From the NCBI GenBank assembly GCA_937864925.1, contig CALMFH010000155.1, positions 32,921 through 96,920 on the forward strand: a stretch of 64,000 nt of DNA, in the 5' to 3' direction. Numbering within the stretch: position 1 is the first letter of the stretch; each line of letters opens with the position of its first letter. The notes under the pieces were generated by a model. It saw only the letters and a program-made list of their open reading frames with translations. It had not been told where the DNA came from and did no database searches. The DNA comes from an uncultured Alphaproteobacteria bacterium. GTDB taxonomy: Bacteria > Pseudomonadota > Alphaproteobacteria > Rhizobiales > Ancalomicrobiaceae. Positions 36,834 to 45,466 of this stretch are shown here, one piece after another. The position numbers and the translations under genes were made by a program.

Positions 36834-37928
36834 ATGACAAAGCAGCACAAGTTTGCAGTAGGTCCGACCCGCGGCTACGATGATCCGCGCAAAGAAAATA
36901 GTTGCGTGTCCTCAGATGGTTGCAGCAAGTCGGACGCGCGGAGACGTCAGCAACGGGGGAAATTACCGAGCGTCGTGTCCAATCCCATGAAACGGGGTGG
37001 CGACGAGTGGTCCGAGAACATCGCGAAGGCCCCCGCGATGCTCCTGCGGAAGTGGTATCCTCGGGAGGCCAACACACACCGGTCGATGAAACAGCGAGCC
37101 AAGACGAAGGGGCTTGAAGTCCATCCCGAATTCCAGGAGTTCAAGAGCTTCCTCGTCGTTATGGGGCCAGCCCCTGCTCGCCATGCGACGCTCGATCGGA
37201 TCGACCCCTATGACCCCGAGTATGGGCCGGGAAAGGTTCGGTGGGCCGACAAGGTGACGCAGGCGAACAACAAGACCAACACTATCCTCATCCACGACGG
37301 GGAGAATGGCGAGACTTGGACGATCGCTCGTCTCGCCAAGAAGCGCGGCGTGAGCCAAGGCGCGTTGCGCAAGCAGCGTGCTCGGGGAGCATCGGACCAT
37401 GAACTGATCCACGGCAAGCCGGCCTCGACGAAGCCCCCGACCAGCGGTCCAATCGAGCGGCCGTCGCCTCGTGATCGCTTCGCCGCCATCCGGTCCCTCG
37501 ACCCGACCGACGAGGAGTTGGCGCTGATGGAGGACTTTCTGCGCCGGCGGCGTGGTGCTTTCGATGATGTCCAGGCCTCTCGGAGGGCTCGCATCGCCGA
37601 ATACAGGCGTTCATATGAACTCGAACGCGGCAACATGGGGCCGGCCGATGGAGAGCCTCTCCCTGCAACATTCGACGACTTCATCGAAGATGAAGAGTTC
37701 GCGGCGTATTACCCCGGTAAGGAGGATCCCGAGATATTGGAAGGATACCGGCGTCGCTTCGATGCGAAGTGGGGGCATGATTGGCGGACAGAGTTCAGGT
37801 ATTGCGACGTGCGGTTCGACAACCTTCTGCCCCGACAGATCGACCAAATCAGGCGGGTCGATCCCGCGTGGGTCGAGGAGCAGGAGGCAAAGCGGAAGCT
37901 CCGCCTCGAACTCCGGGAAAGTCTGTGA
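36834..37928 (+). CDS. HNH/AP2-like DNA-binding or nuclease-like protein
   Basis: A 364-residue protein in the preferred reading from 36834 (open to 36663). Residues about 120-165 show ATLDRIDPYDPEYGPGKVRWAD and TQANNKTNT, the pattern (LDRID...Y.P.N.RWA...Q..N) common in phage and island HNH or AP2-like proteins. The classical HNH histidines are not obvious, so catalytic activity is uncertain. A short helix-turn-helix-like part (IARLAKKRGVSQGALRKQRARG) follows. The charged C-terminal half is unrecognised. It is the first gene of the island and stands alone. Confidence 0.55.
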   Translation: MTKQHKFAVGPTRGYDDPRKENSCVSSDGCSKSDARRRQQRGKLPSVVSNPMKRGGDEWSENIAKAPAMLLRKWYPREANTHRSMKQRAKTKGLEVHPEFQEFKSFLVVMGPAPARHATLDRIDPYDPEYGPGKVRWADKVTQANNKTNTILIHDGENGETWTIARLAKKRGVSQGALRKQRARGASDHELIHGKPASTKPPTSGPIERPSPRDRFAAIRSLDPTDEELALMEDFLRRRRGAFDDVQASRRARIAEYRRSYELERGNMGPADGEPLPATFDDFIEDEEFAAYYPGKEDPEILEGYRRRFDAKWGHDWRTEFRYCDVRFDNLLPRQIDQIRRVDPAWVEEQEAKRKLRLELRESL

Positions 37929-38354
37929 GCCGGGGGCTCGCCATGGTGCCGGTGCAATTGATTGCATGGAGATGACTGGCTCGTCCCTCTTTGGTCCCTG
38001 AGCTTGTCCCCGAGAGGTCCGCATCCACGGCTTGCTGGGCACAACTACCATCACCAAGGGTCAATTCCCGAGGGTTTCAGCCGTTCTCACGCCTTCCAGC
38101 GGAGCTTCCAACCCCATCCCCTCCGGATAAGCTACCTGGTCCCTCGAAGACCGGAGCGGGGACTTCCAAGGTGCCAGGGACGGAGTAGGGATCTCAGACC
38201 GTAGGTGTCGGTCACGGAATATGTATTATTGTACAATGAATTAGGTGCTGCGTGATGGTCCCGACGAATGTCCCTTTTTGGCATTTTCATCGAAGGACAT
38301 TGCGGTTTGTACGCCGAGGGTACGAAGGGGCGACTTCTGGGCGAAGCCTCTGCG
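37929..38354. other. Gap containing palindrome site 1 and an AT-rich patch
   Basis: No gene was recognised in these 426 bases. They hold the first TGCAATTGATTGCA site (37953) and an AT-rich patch with the perfect palindrome ATTGTACAAT at 38228-38237. The latter could be an operator or promoter element; no matching gene start lies next to it, because the next gene ends here. Confidence 0.4.
37953..37966. repeat. Island palindrome site 1
   Basis: TGCAATTGATTGCA, 25 bases after the stop of the HNH-like gene. One base differs from the perfect palindrome of sites 2, 4 and 5. Confidence 0.75.
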
Positions 38355-39794
38355 TCAACGCCTTGAGCCCTCGACCAGGACCCAGAACGAGGCCTTCCGT
38401 CCGTGATGCCGGCGGAGAGCGTCACGCCATGCCTGATGCTGCTCGATGTTCCCCCAGTCGTCGCCGATCCGATCGGCGAGGCGATCGAGGGTGGCGAGGT
38501 AACGCGCACCATGCCCGTAGGCCGGCGATCGGCCGCGATCGAGGATGTCGCCGAGAAGCGCGCGATAGAGTACCGCCGCCGCCAATGGATGGGCCTCTTC
38601 GAGATCCTGAGCGATCGGCGCCAGGACGTCGTAGGCCTGTCCCGACCAGGATCCTGCACGGTCGATCACCAGCTTCGCGGCGAGGTCTGGCCGCTTCCAA
38701 TCGACGAGGAAGGCGAGAGCCTGATGATGCCAAGGATGGGCGGCTGCGACGGCGAAGGCGCGGTCGAGCGCGTCGAACTCCTCGAAGTCGCCGAGCCGGT
38801 CGACGTAGGCCTGGAGGATCATCGCGAGCAGTGTCTTCTCGAAACAGGCCCAGCGCCGCTCCTGCGCTTCGTCGGTACGCCCGAGGGCGTCGAGGATCTT
38901 CGCTTCCAGGAGAACGGCATGGGGGTTCCGCCAATCGGCGATGGCGTCGAGACCGGTGTCGGCATAGGCCGCGGCCGAGACGTAGCCGATCGTCCGGCGC
39001 TGTGGACGGCGCACCCAGTCGAGGGCCTCGGCATGTCGCCCCGCAGCGGTCAGGCGCTCTGCGACGTTCAGCGTGTCGCGTGACAGCTCCGGCTTCTTGC
39101 CTTCGAGAGCGATCCAGCCGTCCAGGTCTCCAAGAGCATCGGCGAGGTGTTGGCGGATCGCGACGACTTCGTGGGCCGAGAGGCCGTCCGACGCGCGTTT
39201 CGTCGCCGAGGTCGCGACTGCGGCGAGACGTCGATCGAGAGCCTTCAACGTGTCGGCGTCGAGCAACGGCGCCATCGCGCCGATCAGCCGCTCGAAGTAG
39301 CCGTGCGTGGCGGCCACCAGTGCACGCTCCACCGAAGCGACCAAGTCTGCGCGCTCTGAGGGCGGGATCGCTTCGACGAGCTTCGCGGCGGCCGTGACGG
39401 CATCCTCGTAGACGTCCTGCACCCGACCGCGGCTGTCGTCGACGCGTTCGAAGACCTTCGGGTGGGTGGCGATGAACCGAACCAGGCGGTCGAAGGCGAG
39501 CCGGGGCGCCGTCGGGCCGAGTTCACCGACGATCGACGAGACCAGCGAAGCGAGGTCGGCGGTGAACGTCTTCTCTTCGTTCCAGTCGACGATCGATCGC
39601 GCCTTTTCAAGAGAGGCGAGACGACGGTCGAGGAGCGCCGCGATCGCGTCCGGCCCCTTTGCGCCGGCGAGAGCGGCTGCGACGATCTTCTTGAAGGGGG
39701 CGTCGCGTTCCGTCGCCTCCAGGATGAGCGCGGCGAGCCGGTCGACGCCGAGGGCGACGAGGGCTTCGGTGTTCACAGTCGGCTTGCGCGCCAT
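38355..39794 (-). CDS. DUF6880 family protein
   Basis: A 479-residue soluble protein. The N-terminal part (LAALILEATERDAPFKKIVAAALAG, then AALLDRRLASLEKARSIVDW) matches my memory of DUF6880 proteins, which are helical and TPR-like. The rest is helix-rich with repeated Ala/Leu patterns and ends FWVLVEGSRR. No enzyme motif is visible. Function is unknown. ATG 39794 is preceded by GGGAGCCCCCG. Palindrome site 2 lies 127 bases upstream, so the gene could be controlled from it. Confidence 0.7.
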   Translation of the reverse strand: MARKPTVNTEALVALGVDRLAALILEATERDAPFKKIVAAALAGAKGPDAIAALLDRRLASLEKARSIVDWNEEKTFTADLASLVSSIVGELGPTAPRLAFDRLVRFIATHPKVFERVDDSRGRVQDVYEDAVTAAAKLVEAIPPSERADLVASVERALVAATHGYFERLIGAMAPLLDADTLKALDRRLAAVATSATKRASDGLSAHEVVAIRQHLADALGDLDGWIALEGKKPELSRDTLNVAERLTAAGRHAEALDWVRRPQRRTIGYVSAAAYADTGLDAIADWRNPHAVLLEAKILDALGRTDEAQERRWACFEKTLLAMILQAYVDRLGDFEEFDALDRAFAVAAAHPWHHQALAFLVDWKRPDLAAKLVIDRAGSWSGQAYDVLAPIAQDLEEAHPLAAAVLYRALLGDILDRGRSPAYGHGARYLATLDRLADRIGDDWGNIEQHQAWRDALRRHHGRKASFWVLVEGSRR

Positions 39795-39920
39795 CGGGGG
39801 CTCCCGGACGGTCTCGACCTGTCGCGCCGAGGGGTGGGCGTGGTTGCCCGGACACTATCAGGACGCCGGCAGGAGCGCGAACGCCGGTCGGGCGTTCGGA
39901 AGAGATCGCCGTAAATGAGT

Positions 39921-39938
39921 CGTGCAATCGATTGCACG
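39921..39938. repeat. Island palindrome site 2
   Basis: CGTGCAATCGATTGCACG, an 18-base perfect palindrome upstream of the DUF6880 gene and downstream of the XRE gene. Confidence 0.8.
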
Positions 39939-40073
39939 AACTAGCGGTGCTCAGCTCCCCCGATCGGCCGCGGCTGTGACCGACGACCGCCTTCGGGGAA
40001 TGCGTAATGCATCCACCTACCTGTCCGGATTTCGGAGAGGGCTCAAGGCGAGACGGCAGGTGCGGATCGCTGG

Positions 40074-40376
40074 TCAGCCGCGTGGCCGGAGAGCGGCGTC
40101 GACGACGCCACGCAGCCACACGAGGTCTGCCTCACTCAAGGTCGCCAGCCGACCGGTGATGTCGAGCAGGGCGCCCTTCTTCAACTGATCTCGGGGAAGC
40201 TCGGTCGTGAACAACTCGGCCTCGTCGACACCCAGAGCGGCAGCGATCTGCTCTATCACCCGGAAACGAGCCCCGCTCGTCGCGCCTTCGATTTTCGCAA
40301 TCATGTCGACGGAAACACCTGCGCGCTCGGCCAATGCCTCCTGCGTCAGCCCCACGCGCTGACGATGGGCCTTCAC
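40074..40376 (-). CDS. XRE-family HTH regulator
   Basis: A 100-residue DNA-binding protein. The helix-turn-helix covers about residues 4-58 (LTQEALAERAGVSVDMIAKIEGA, then IAAALGVDEAELF). The C-terminal 40 residues are unique and may be for dimerisation. The listed start is GTG 40376, but this cuts the first HTH helix. In frame, eleven codons further up, lies ATA (40409), giving an ideal leader (xADLRARFGRLVK) with GGGAGG at good spacing; a non-standard start is possible. It may act on the nearby palindromes or on its own AT-rich promoter. Confidence 0.75.
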   Translation of the reverse strand: MKAHRQRVGLTQEALAERAGVSVDMIAKIEGATSGARFRVIEQIAAALGVDEAELFTTELPRDQLKKGALLDITGRLATLSEADLVWLRGVVDAALRPRG

Positions 40377-40567
40377 CAGCCGTCCGAACCTCGCGCGCAG
40401 ATCTGCTATGGGCGCCTCCCGCCCGATGAGTAGGGCGAGAGGTCGGAATGCGGCATGGATGCTATTTCTATATATACGCCTTGATAGTAATTTAATGGCA
40501 ACCTCCAGTAGTTAGATTGCGGCTATGGAACATTCCTTCCGGCAGTCGTTTACGCCTCGGAAACCAC

Positions 40568-41023
40568 ATGACCGATCTTCGCGAGATCCGATCGAGCCTG
40601 ATTGCCGAACCTGCGAAGGAGTCGGCTTCCGTTCCCCCGCCGGTATGGGCAGAGAAGACGGTGCAGGTGTTGGTCGGTGGACTGTTGCTCTGGGGGCTGT
40701 GGTCCTGGTTCTCATGGATGAACCAGCCCGACGCGCCCACCCGCACTCAGAAGGTGATGGCCACCGAGTGGGGCGCCAAGTGGCCGTACCCCGGCTTCTC
40801 CGAAGGGCTCCTCTGGTGCAAGGCCCATCGCGGCAGCGCGGCCACGTTCATTCGTCTCGGTGGCAAGGACTTCGGCACTAACGGCATCGCCTACGACATG
40901 CCGGGGGTCCTGCCTGACAAGGGCCTGCTCAAGCGTGCTGCCTTCCCCTATTACGGCATCGACAGCGACGCCGGCGACGGCGCCCAGAAGCAGCTGGAAA
41001 TGGCCAAGGCCCTCTGCAAATAA
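40568..41023 (+). CDS. Single-span membrane protein with a DUF2511-like domain
   Basis: A 151-residue protein with a cytoplasmic N-terminus (MTDLREIRSSLIAEP), one membrane segment (about 34-50, VLVGGLLLWGLWSWFSW) and a small extracytoplasmic domain. In that domain, WPYPGFSEGLLWCKAH followed by GTNGIAYDMPG resembles DUF2511 (YebY-like) proteins. The start at 40568 suits the topology better than 40517. It is divergent from the XRE gene across an AT-rich 191-base promoter region. Function is unknown. Confidence 0.65.
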   Translation: MTDLREIRSSLIAEPAKESASVPPPVWAEKTVQVLVGGLLLWGLWSWFSWMNQPDAPTRTQKVMATEWGAKWPYPGFSEGLLWCKAHRGSAATFIRLGGKDFGTNGIAYDMPGVLPDKGLLKRAAFPYYGIDSDAGDGAQKQLEMAKALCK

Positions 41024-41120
41024 TCGGGTCGCCCAGAGTGACTTTGTCTGAATTGGCACCTTCTCGACCATCCGTCCCAAGGGCAGCTTGGCTCTTGAAC
41101 GCAGAGGCCGGCAGAATCCA

Positions 41121-41134
41121 TGCAATTGATTGCA
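41121..41134. repeat. Island palindrome site 3
   Basis: TGCAATTGATTGCA, in the gap between the DUF2511-like gene and the MgsA-like gene. Confidence 0.75.
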
Positions 41135-41262
41135 ACTAACTTCGATGTGCTCCTCTTTGTCCGCTGCCTTCCCAGTGTCCGCCTTGCGAGGTAAGCGCAT
41201 TCTCATTGCCCCATGCTCGATGCGAGTTAACGTCAAGTGCGGCCTCACTTTTTCAGGACCGC

Positions 41263-42390
41263 ATGATGCACCGAACCACCCCGTCCCAGCCTCCCGACCT
41301 CTTCGACCGCGACGATGCGCCCGCCACCGTCGAGCCTCTCGACGTCGATCAGTGGCTCGCCGCTTCGCTTCTTCAGAAGTCCATCCGCCGCGGGCTTCCA
41401 GACCTTGCGGCTCGAGCCGCCATCACGCTGTGGCGACACAGGGGTCTCAGGGTCTGGCATCGCCTCGCGGTGATCGCCGTCGAAGACGTCGGCATCGGCG
41501 CAGTGGACACGATCGGCGAGACCGTGCGTGTCGCACGCGCCATGACCCGAAGCGCCGGGAAGCGTTCCACGGCCGACCCGATCGCCGCACTCGTGAGGGT
41601 GGTCCGTGCGCTGGCGGTCGCGGTGAAGGATCGCAGCACGGATTACCTCGCCTCGGTCGCCATCCACGACGCCAGTCTGGCTTGGTTCCGCACCGAATGC
41701 CTCCGTCTCCCCCCAGCGGAGCGGGTCGCTGCGGCCGTCGCGCCCGATCTCTCCTTGAGCCTGCAGGCCGTCGCAGCCTGGACTGCCTCGGGGTTCGGGG
41801 TCGACGGAGCCGTTCGCCTCGATGCGGGTGATCGCGCCGGGTTCTTCCGCGCTCTCCTGGACGTCGGCGTGCCTCGCGACCTCGTCACCTCGTCGGCCGA
41901 CGCCGCGACGATGACCCGACAGCCGATCTGCCTCATGCTGCCGCTCGTATGGGCGGCGTGGCGGCGCGAAGGGAGGAGCACCCGAGTGATAGCCGACCCG
42001 ACGCTCGACACCCCGTCGATCAGGGATGTTCCGGCCTGGGCGTTCTGCAAATTCACCCGCGCCGGCAAGGCCGCGATCAGCCGCTTCGCCGTGGAGAACG
42101 ACGAGGTTCGGGCGGTGCTGAGGGACTTCGTCGAAGAACGCCGCGCCAAGGAGGCGGCGGCGATGGCGGCCTTCTATGTCGATGCCGCGCTCACCGATCG
42201 TCGCCTGGATTGGCCGCGGTCGCGCGAGCTGGAGGGTGATGGACGTCGCGTCGACATGGCCACCGTGGGCGTGCCCTTGGACGGCGTCGAGCCGATCCTC
42301 GACGTGATGCGGGCGAACTACGATCACCTGAACGCGTTGCGCGCCGAGACCTGGAGAGCCGCTATGTCGCCGAAGGGGGCGCGCGGATGA
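41263..42390 (+). CDS. Protein with a MgsA/RarA C-terminal-like domain
   Basis: A 375-residue soluble protein. The segment LLQKSIRRGLPDLAARAAITLWR followed by WHRLAVIAVEDVGIG resembles the tetramerisation/C-terminal domain of the replication-associated ATPase MgsA/RarA, but there is no AAA+ ATPase domain and no Walker motif. The start at 41263 has AGGA five bases upstream. Its stop overlaps the start of the recombinase gene in ATGA, so the pair is translationally coupled and probably works together in DNA recombination or replication of the element. Exact role unknown. Confidence 0.65.
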   Translation: MMHRTTPSQPPDLFDRDDAPATVEPLDVDQWLAASLLQKSIRRGLPDLAARAAITLWRHRGLRVWHRLAVIAVEDVGIGAVDTIGETVRVARAMTRSAGKRSTADPIAALVRVVRALAVAVKDRSTDYLASVAIHDASLAWFRTECLRLPPAERVAAAVAPDLSLSLQAVAAWTASGFGVDGAVRLDAGDRAGFFRALLDVGVPRDLVTSSADAATMTRQPICLMLPLVWAAWRREGRSTRVIADPTLDTPSIRDVPAWAFCKFTRAGKAAISRFAVENDEVRAVLRDFVEERRAKEAAAMAAFYVDAALTDRRLDWPRSRELEGDGRRVDMATVGVPLDGVEPILDVMRANYDHLNALRAETWRAAMSPKGARG

Positions 42391-43496
42391 ATGTTCGATC
42401 GAACGCCTCTCGGGCGAGCGCCGCCCCAAGGAATACACCGCTCACCGGCCTCGGACGATTGCATCCTCTCGTGCAATTCGGGGGACTACGGGAGCCGATC
42501 TCGGTCGTCGTCGAGTCCGCCCCAACTCGTGTTAATCCCACATTCTCGGAGCCCACAATTGCGCCGCCGAGCACCTTTGATTGTTGTGCAATCGATTGCA
42601 AAGACATCGACGACGAGGTTCGCGCCTATGTCCGGCAGAGCCTCGCGCCGTCGACGCTGCGGGCCTATCGCGTCGACCTCGATCACTTCGCGGGTTGGGG
42701 CGGCAGGATCCCGTCGAGTGACGAGCAGGTCGCGGCCTACCTCGCGGCGCACGCCGAGACCCTCGCGGTTGCCACCCTCGTCCGGCGTCTGGCTTCAATC
42801 TCGCAGGCCCATGCGATCCTCGGCCTTCCGAGCCCGACGGGTTCGGCTCTCGTGCGCGCGACGCTTCGAGGCATCCGGCGCGCGCGGGGCGTTGCCCAGA
42901 GACAGGCCAAGCCGTTGCTTCGAGACGACCTGTTCCTCGTGCTCGATCGCATGAGCGACGACGTCCGATCGATCCGGGACAGGGCGCTTCTGCTGGTCGG
43001 CCTCGCGGGTGGGTTCCGACGTTCCGAACTTGTTGCAATCGATTGCACGGACATCGAACCCGTGCGCCAGGGTCTGATCGTGACCCTCCGCCGATCGAAG
43101 ACGGATCAGGAGGGTGCAGGCCGAAGGCTCGGGATCCCGCTCGGGCGAACCCGGTGGTGTCCCGTCGCCGCCGTCGCGCGTTGGCTCGACGTCGCCGGCA
43201 TCACCGCCGGTCCCGTGTTCCGCCCGGTCGATCGTCACGGCAACGTCGGCGCGGGGCGGCTTTCCGGGGAGGCGGTGAGCATCGTCGTCCAGGAGCGCGT
43301 CACCGCCGCAGGCATCGACCCCGCCGGGTACTCCGGCCACTCGCTCCGCGCAGGCTTCGCCACCAGCGCCGCCCAGGCCGGGGTCTCGACGCTCAAGATC
43401 CGCGCTCAGACCGGCCACGCCTCGGACGCCATGCTCTCTCGCTACGTCCGAGATGGCGAGCTGTTCGTCGGGAACGCGGTTGGGGCGTTGCTCTGA
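42387..43496 (+). CDS. Second tyrosine recombinase/integrase
   Basis: A 369-residue tyrosine recombinase. A core-binding domain (about residues 75-165: LAPSTLRAYRVDLDHFAGW) precedes the catalytic domain. Visible catalytic residues are Arg in GGFRRSEL, Lys in LRRSKTD, His-x-x-Arg in GHSLRAGF, the following TGH and the Tyr in SRYVRD. The first 65 residues are unusual and Pro/Ser-rich, so the true start may be later. Two copies of the island palindrome are inside the gene. It overlaps the MgsA-like gene by four bases. Its sites may be the palindromes rather than the tRNA (inference). Confidence 0.88.
   Translation: MNVRSNASRASAAPRNTPLTGLGRLHPLVQFGGLREPISVVVESAPTRVNPTFSEPTIAPPSTFDCCAIDCKDIDDEVRAYVRQSLAPSTLRAYRVDLDHFAGWGGRIPSSDEQVAAYLAAHAETLAVATLVRRLASISQAHAILGLPSPTGSALVRATLRGIRRARGVAQRQAKPLLRDDLFLVLDRMSDDVRSIRDRALLLVGLAGGFRRSELVAIDCTDIEPVRQGLIVTLRRSKTDQEGAGRRLGIPLGRTRWCPVAAVARWLDVAGITAGPVFRPVDRHGNVGAGRLSGEAVSIVVQERVTAAGIDPAGYSGHSLRAGFATSAAQAGVSTLKIRAQTGHASDAMLSRYVRDGELFVGNAVGALL
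42587..42600. repeat. Island palindrome site 4
   Basis: TGCAATCGATTGCA, inside the recombinase gene; encodes part of CAIDCKDID. An everted pair of half-sites (CGATTGCA and TGCAATTCG) lies 110 bases upstream at 42456-42480. Confidence 0.75.
43034..43047. repeat. Island palindrome site 5
   Basis: TGCAATCGATTGCA, inside the recombinase gene next to the first catalytic arginine; encodes part of VAIDCTDIE. Confidence 0.75.
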
Positions 43497-43641
43497 GATC
43501 CTGCTCGCGTTCGTTGTCGCGGGCGTGGCCTCCCGGCTTGTCGCCCGTGATCCGACCTCATAGTGTCCGGGAACCGTTCGCGAGCGACGACCTGCGTCCT
43601 CTGCTCGCTGCCCGCGCGGCCCATGAGGATCCCGGAACTCC

Positions 43642-45384
43642 ATGAACCAGCAAACTCTTTCGGCGTTCATCTGGTCGGTCGCCGATCTCCTGCGCGGCGA
43701 CTACAAACAGTCCGATTACGGCAAGGTCATCCTGCCCTTCACCGTCCTGCGTCGCCTGGACTGCGTGCTCGCGCCGACCAAGGACGCCGTGCTGGCCGAA
43801 CTGGCGGCGAAGCAGGCACTCGACGTCAACGCCGAGCCCTTCCTGCTGCGCAAGGCCGGTCAGAGCTTCTTCAACACCTCGCCGCTCGACCTGCCCAAGA
43901 TCGTCGGCGACGCCGACCACGTCCGCGACAACCTCTTCGGCTACATCGCCGGCTTCTCGGCATCGGTGCGCGACATCTTCGAGCGGTTCGAGTTCGCCGT
44001 TCAGATCGAGACCCTGGCGAAGGCTGGGCTCCTGTACCTCGTCACCGAGAAGTTCGCCAAGGTCGACCTTCATCCCGACGTCGTCGACAACCACCAGATG
44101 GGTCTCGTCTTCGAGGAATTGATCCGGCGCTTCGCCGAACTCTCCAACGAGACGGCAGGTGAGCACTTCACCCCGCGCGAGGTCATCCGGCTGATGGTCA
44201 ACCTGCTCTTCGTCGAAGACGACGAGGTGTTGTCGAAGCCGGGCGTGGTGCGGTCGATCTACGACCCGACGGCGGGCACCGGCGGCATGTTGTCGGTCGC
44301 CGGCGAATATCTCGCCGAGCACAATCCCAAGGCCCGCCTCTCCGTCGCCGGGCAGGAGTTGAACCCGTCGTCCTATGCGATCTGCAAGGCCGACATGCTG
44401 ATCAAGGGGCAGGATGTCGAGGCGATCGCCTTCGGCAACACGCTCTCCGACGACGGCCACCCGCACGCCAAGTTCGACTACATGCTGTCGAACCCGCCGT
44501 TCGGGGTGGAGTGGAAGAAGGTCGAGAAGGAGGTGCGGCGCGAGTACGAGCGCGACGGCTTCAACGGCCGCTTCGGCCCGGGACTGCCGCGCGTCTCGGA
44601 CGGTTCGATGCTGTTCCTGCTGCACCTCGTCTCGAAGATGCGGGCTCCGGCGCAGGGCGGTTCGCGCTTCGGCATCGTGCTGAACGGCTCGCCGCTGTTC
44701 ACCGGCGGGGCGGGGTCGGGCGAGAGCGAGATCCGCCGCCACATCCTGGAGAACGACCTGCTCGAGGCCATCGTCGGCCTGCCGACCGATATGTTCTACA
44801 ACACCGGCATCTCGACCTACGTCTGGATCGTCTCGAACCGCAAGCCGGCACACCGCAAGGGCAAGGTGCAGCTGATCGACGCCTCGGCCATGTGGCAGAA
44901 GATGCGGAAGTCGCTCGGCGCCAAGCGCAAGGAGCTGTCGGAGGCGCACATCGAAGAGATCACTCGGCTCTTCGGCGATTTCACGGAAGCCGAGAAGGAC
45001 GGCCGGCCGATCAGCTGCATCTTCGACGTCGCCGATTTCGGCTATCGCACCATCACGGTCGAACGCCCACTGCGCGACGAGAAGGGCAAGGTCGTCGTCG
45101 GCCTCAAGGGCAAGCAGAAGGGCAAGCCGCAGCCCGACACGTCGCTGCGCGACACCGAGAACGTGCCGTTGAAGGAGGACGTCGAGGCTTATTTCGCCCG
45201 CGAGGTGAAACCGCACGTCGCGGACGCCTGGATGGATCACGACAAGACGAAGATCGGTTACGAGATCCCGTTCAACCGCCACTTCTACGTCTTCGAGCCG
45301 CCACGCCCGCTCGCCGAGATCGACGCGGAGCTGAAGGCGGTGACGGACCGCATCAAGGCGATGATCGAGGGGCTGGGGGCATGA
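43642..45384 (+). CDS. hsdM: Type I restriction-modification methyltransferase subunit
   Basis: A 580-residue HsdM. The N-terminal helical domain (about 1-150: LSAFIWSVADLLRGDYKQSDYGKVILPF) precedes the N6-adenine methyltransferase domain, with SAM motif I DPTAGTGGM (208-216) and catalytic motif IV NPPF (284-287). The C-terminal part includes a basic linker rich in Lys/Gly. It modifies adenines in the target set by HsdS, protecting self DNA. ATG 43642 follows AGGATCCCGGAACTCC. First gene of the hsdM-hsdS-albA_2-hsdR set. Confidence 0.95.
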   Translation: MNQQTLSAFIWSVADLLRGDYKQSDYGKVILPFTVLRRLDCVLAPTKDAVLAELAAKQALDVNAEPFLLRKAGQSFFNTSPLDLPKIVGDADHVRDNLFGYIAGFSASVRDIFERFEFAVQIETLAKAGLLYLVTEKFAKVDLHPDVVDNHQMGLVFEELIRRFAELSNETAGEHFTPREVIRLMVNLLFVEDDEVLSKPGVVRSIYDPTAGTGGMLSVAGEYLAEHNPKARLSVAGQELNPSSYAICKADMLIKGQDVEAIAFGNTLSDDGHPHAKFDYMLSNPPFGVEWKKVEKEVRREYERDGFNGRFGPGLPRVSDGSMLFLLHLVSKMRAPAQGGSRFGIVLNGSPLFTGGAGSGESEIRRHILENDLLEAIVGLPTDMFYNTGISTYVWIVSNRKPAHRKGKVQLIDASAMWQKMRKSLGAKRKELSEAHIEEITRLFGDFTEAEKDGRPISCIFDVADFGYRTITVERPLRDEKGKVVVGLKGKQKGKPQPDTSLRDTENVPLKEDVEAYFAREVKPHVADAWMDHDKTKIGYEIPFNRHFYVFEPPRPLAEIDAELKAVTDRIKAMIEGLGA

Positions 45385-45466
45385 TCGGCGAAGGGGGCTG
45401 CGGCGAGGAGACGATCGGGGTGGTCGGCCGCGCCGGAGACGAGGCGGCGGGCACGGGAGAGCGTCA

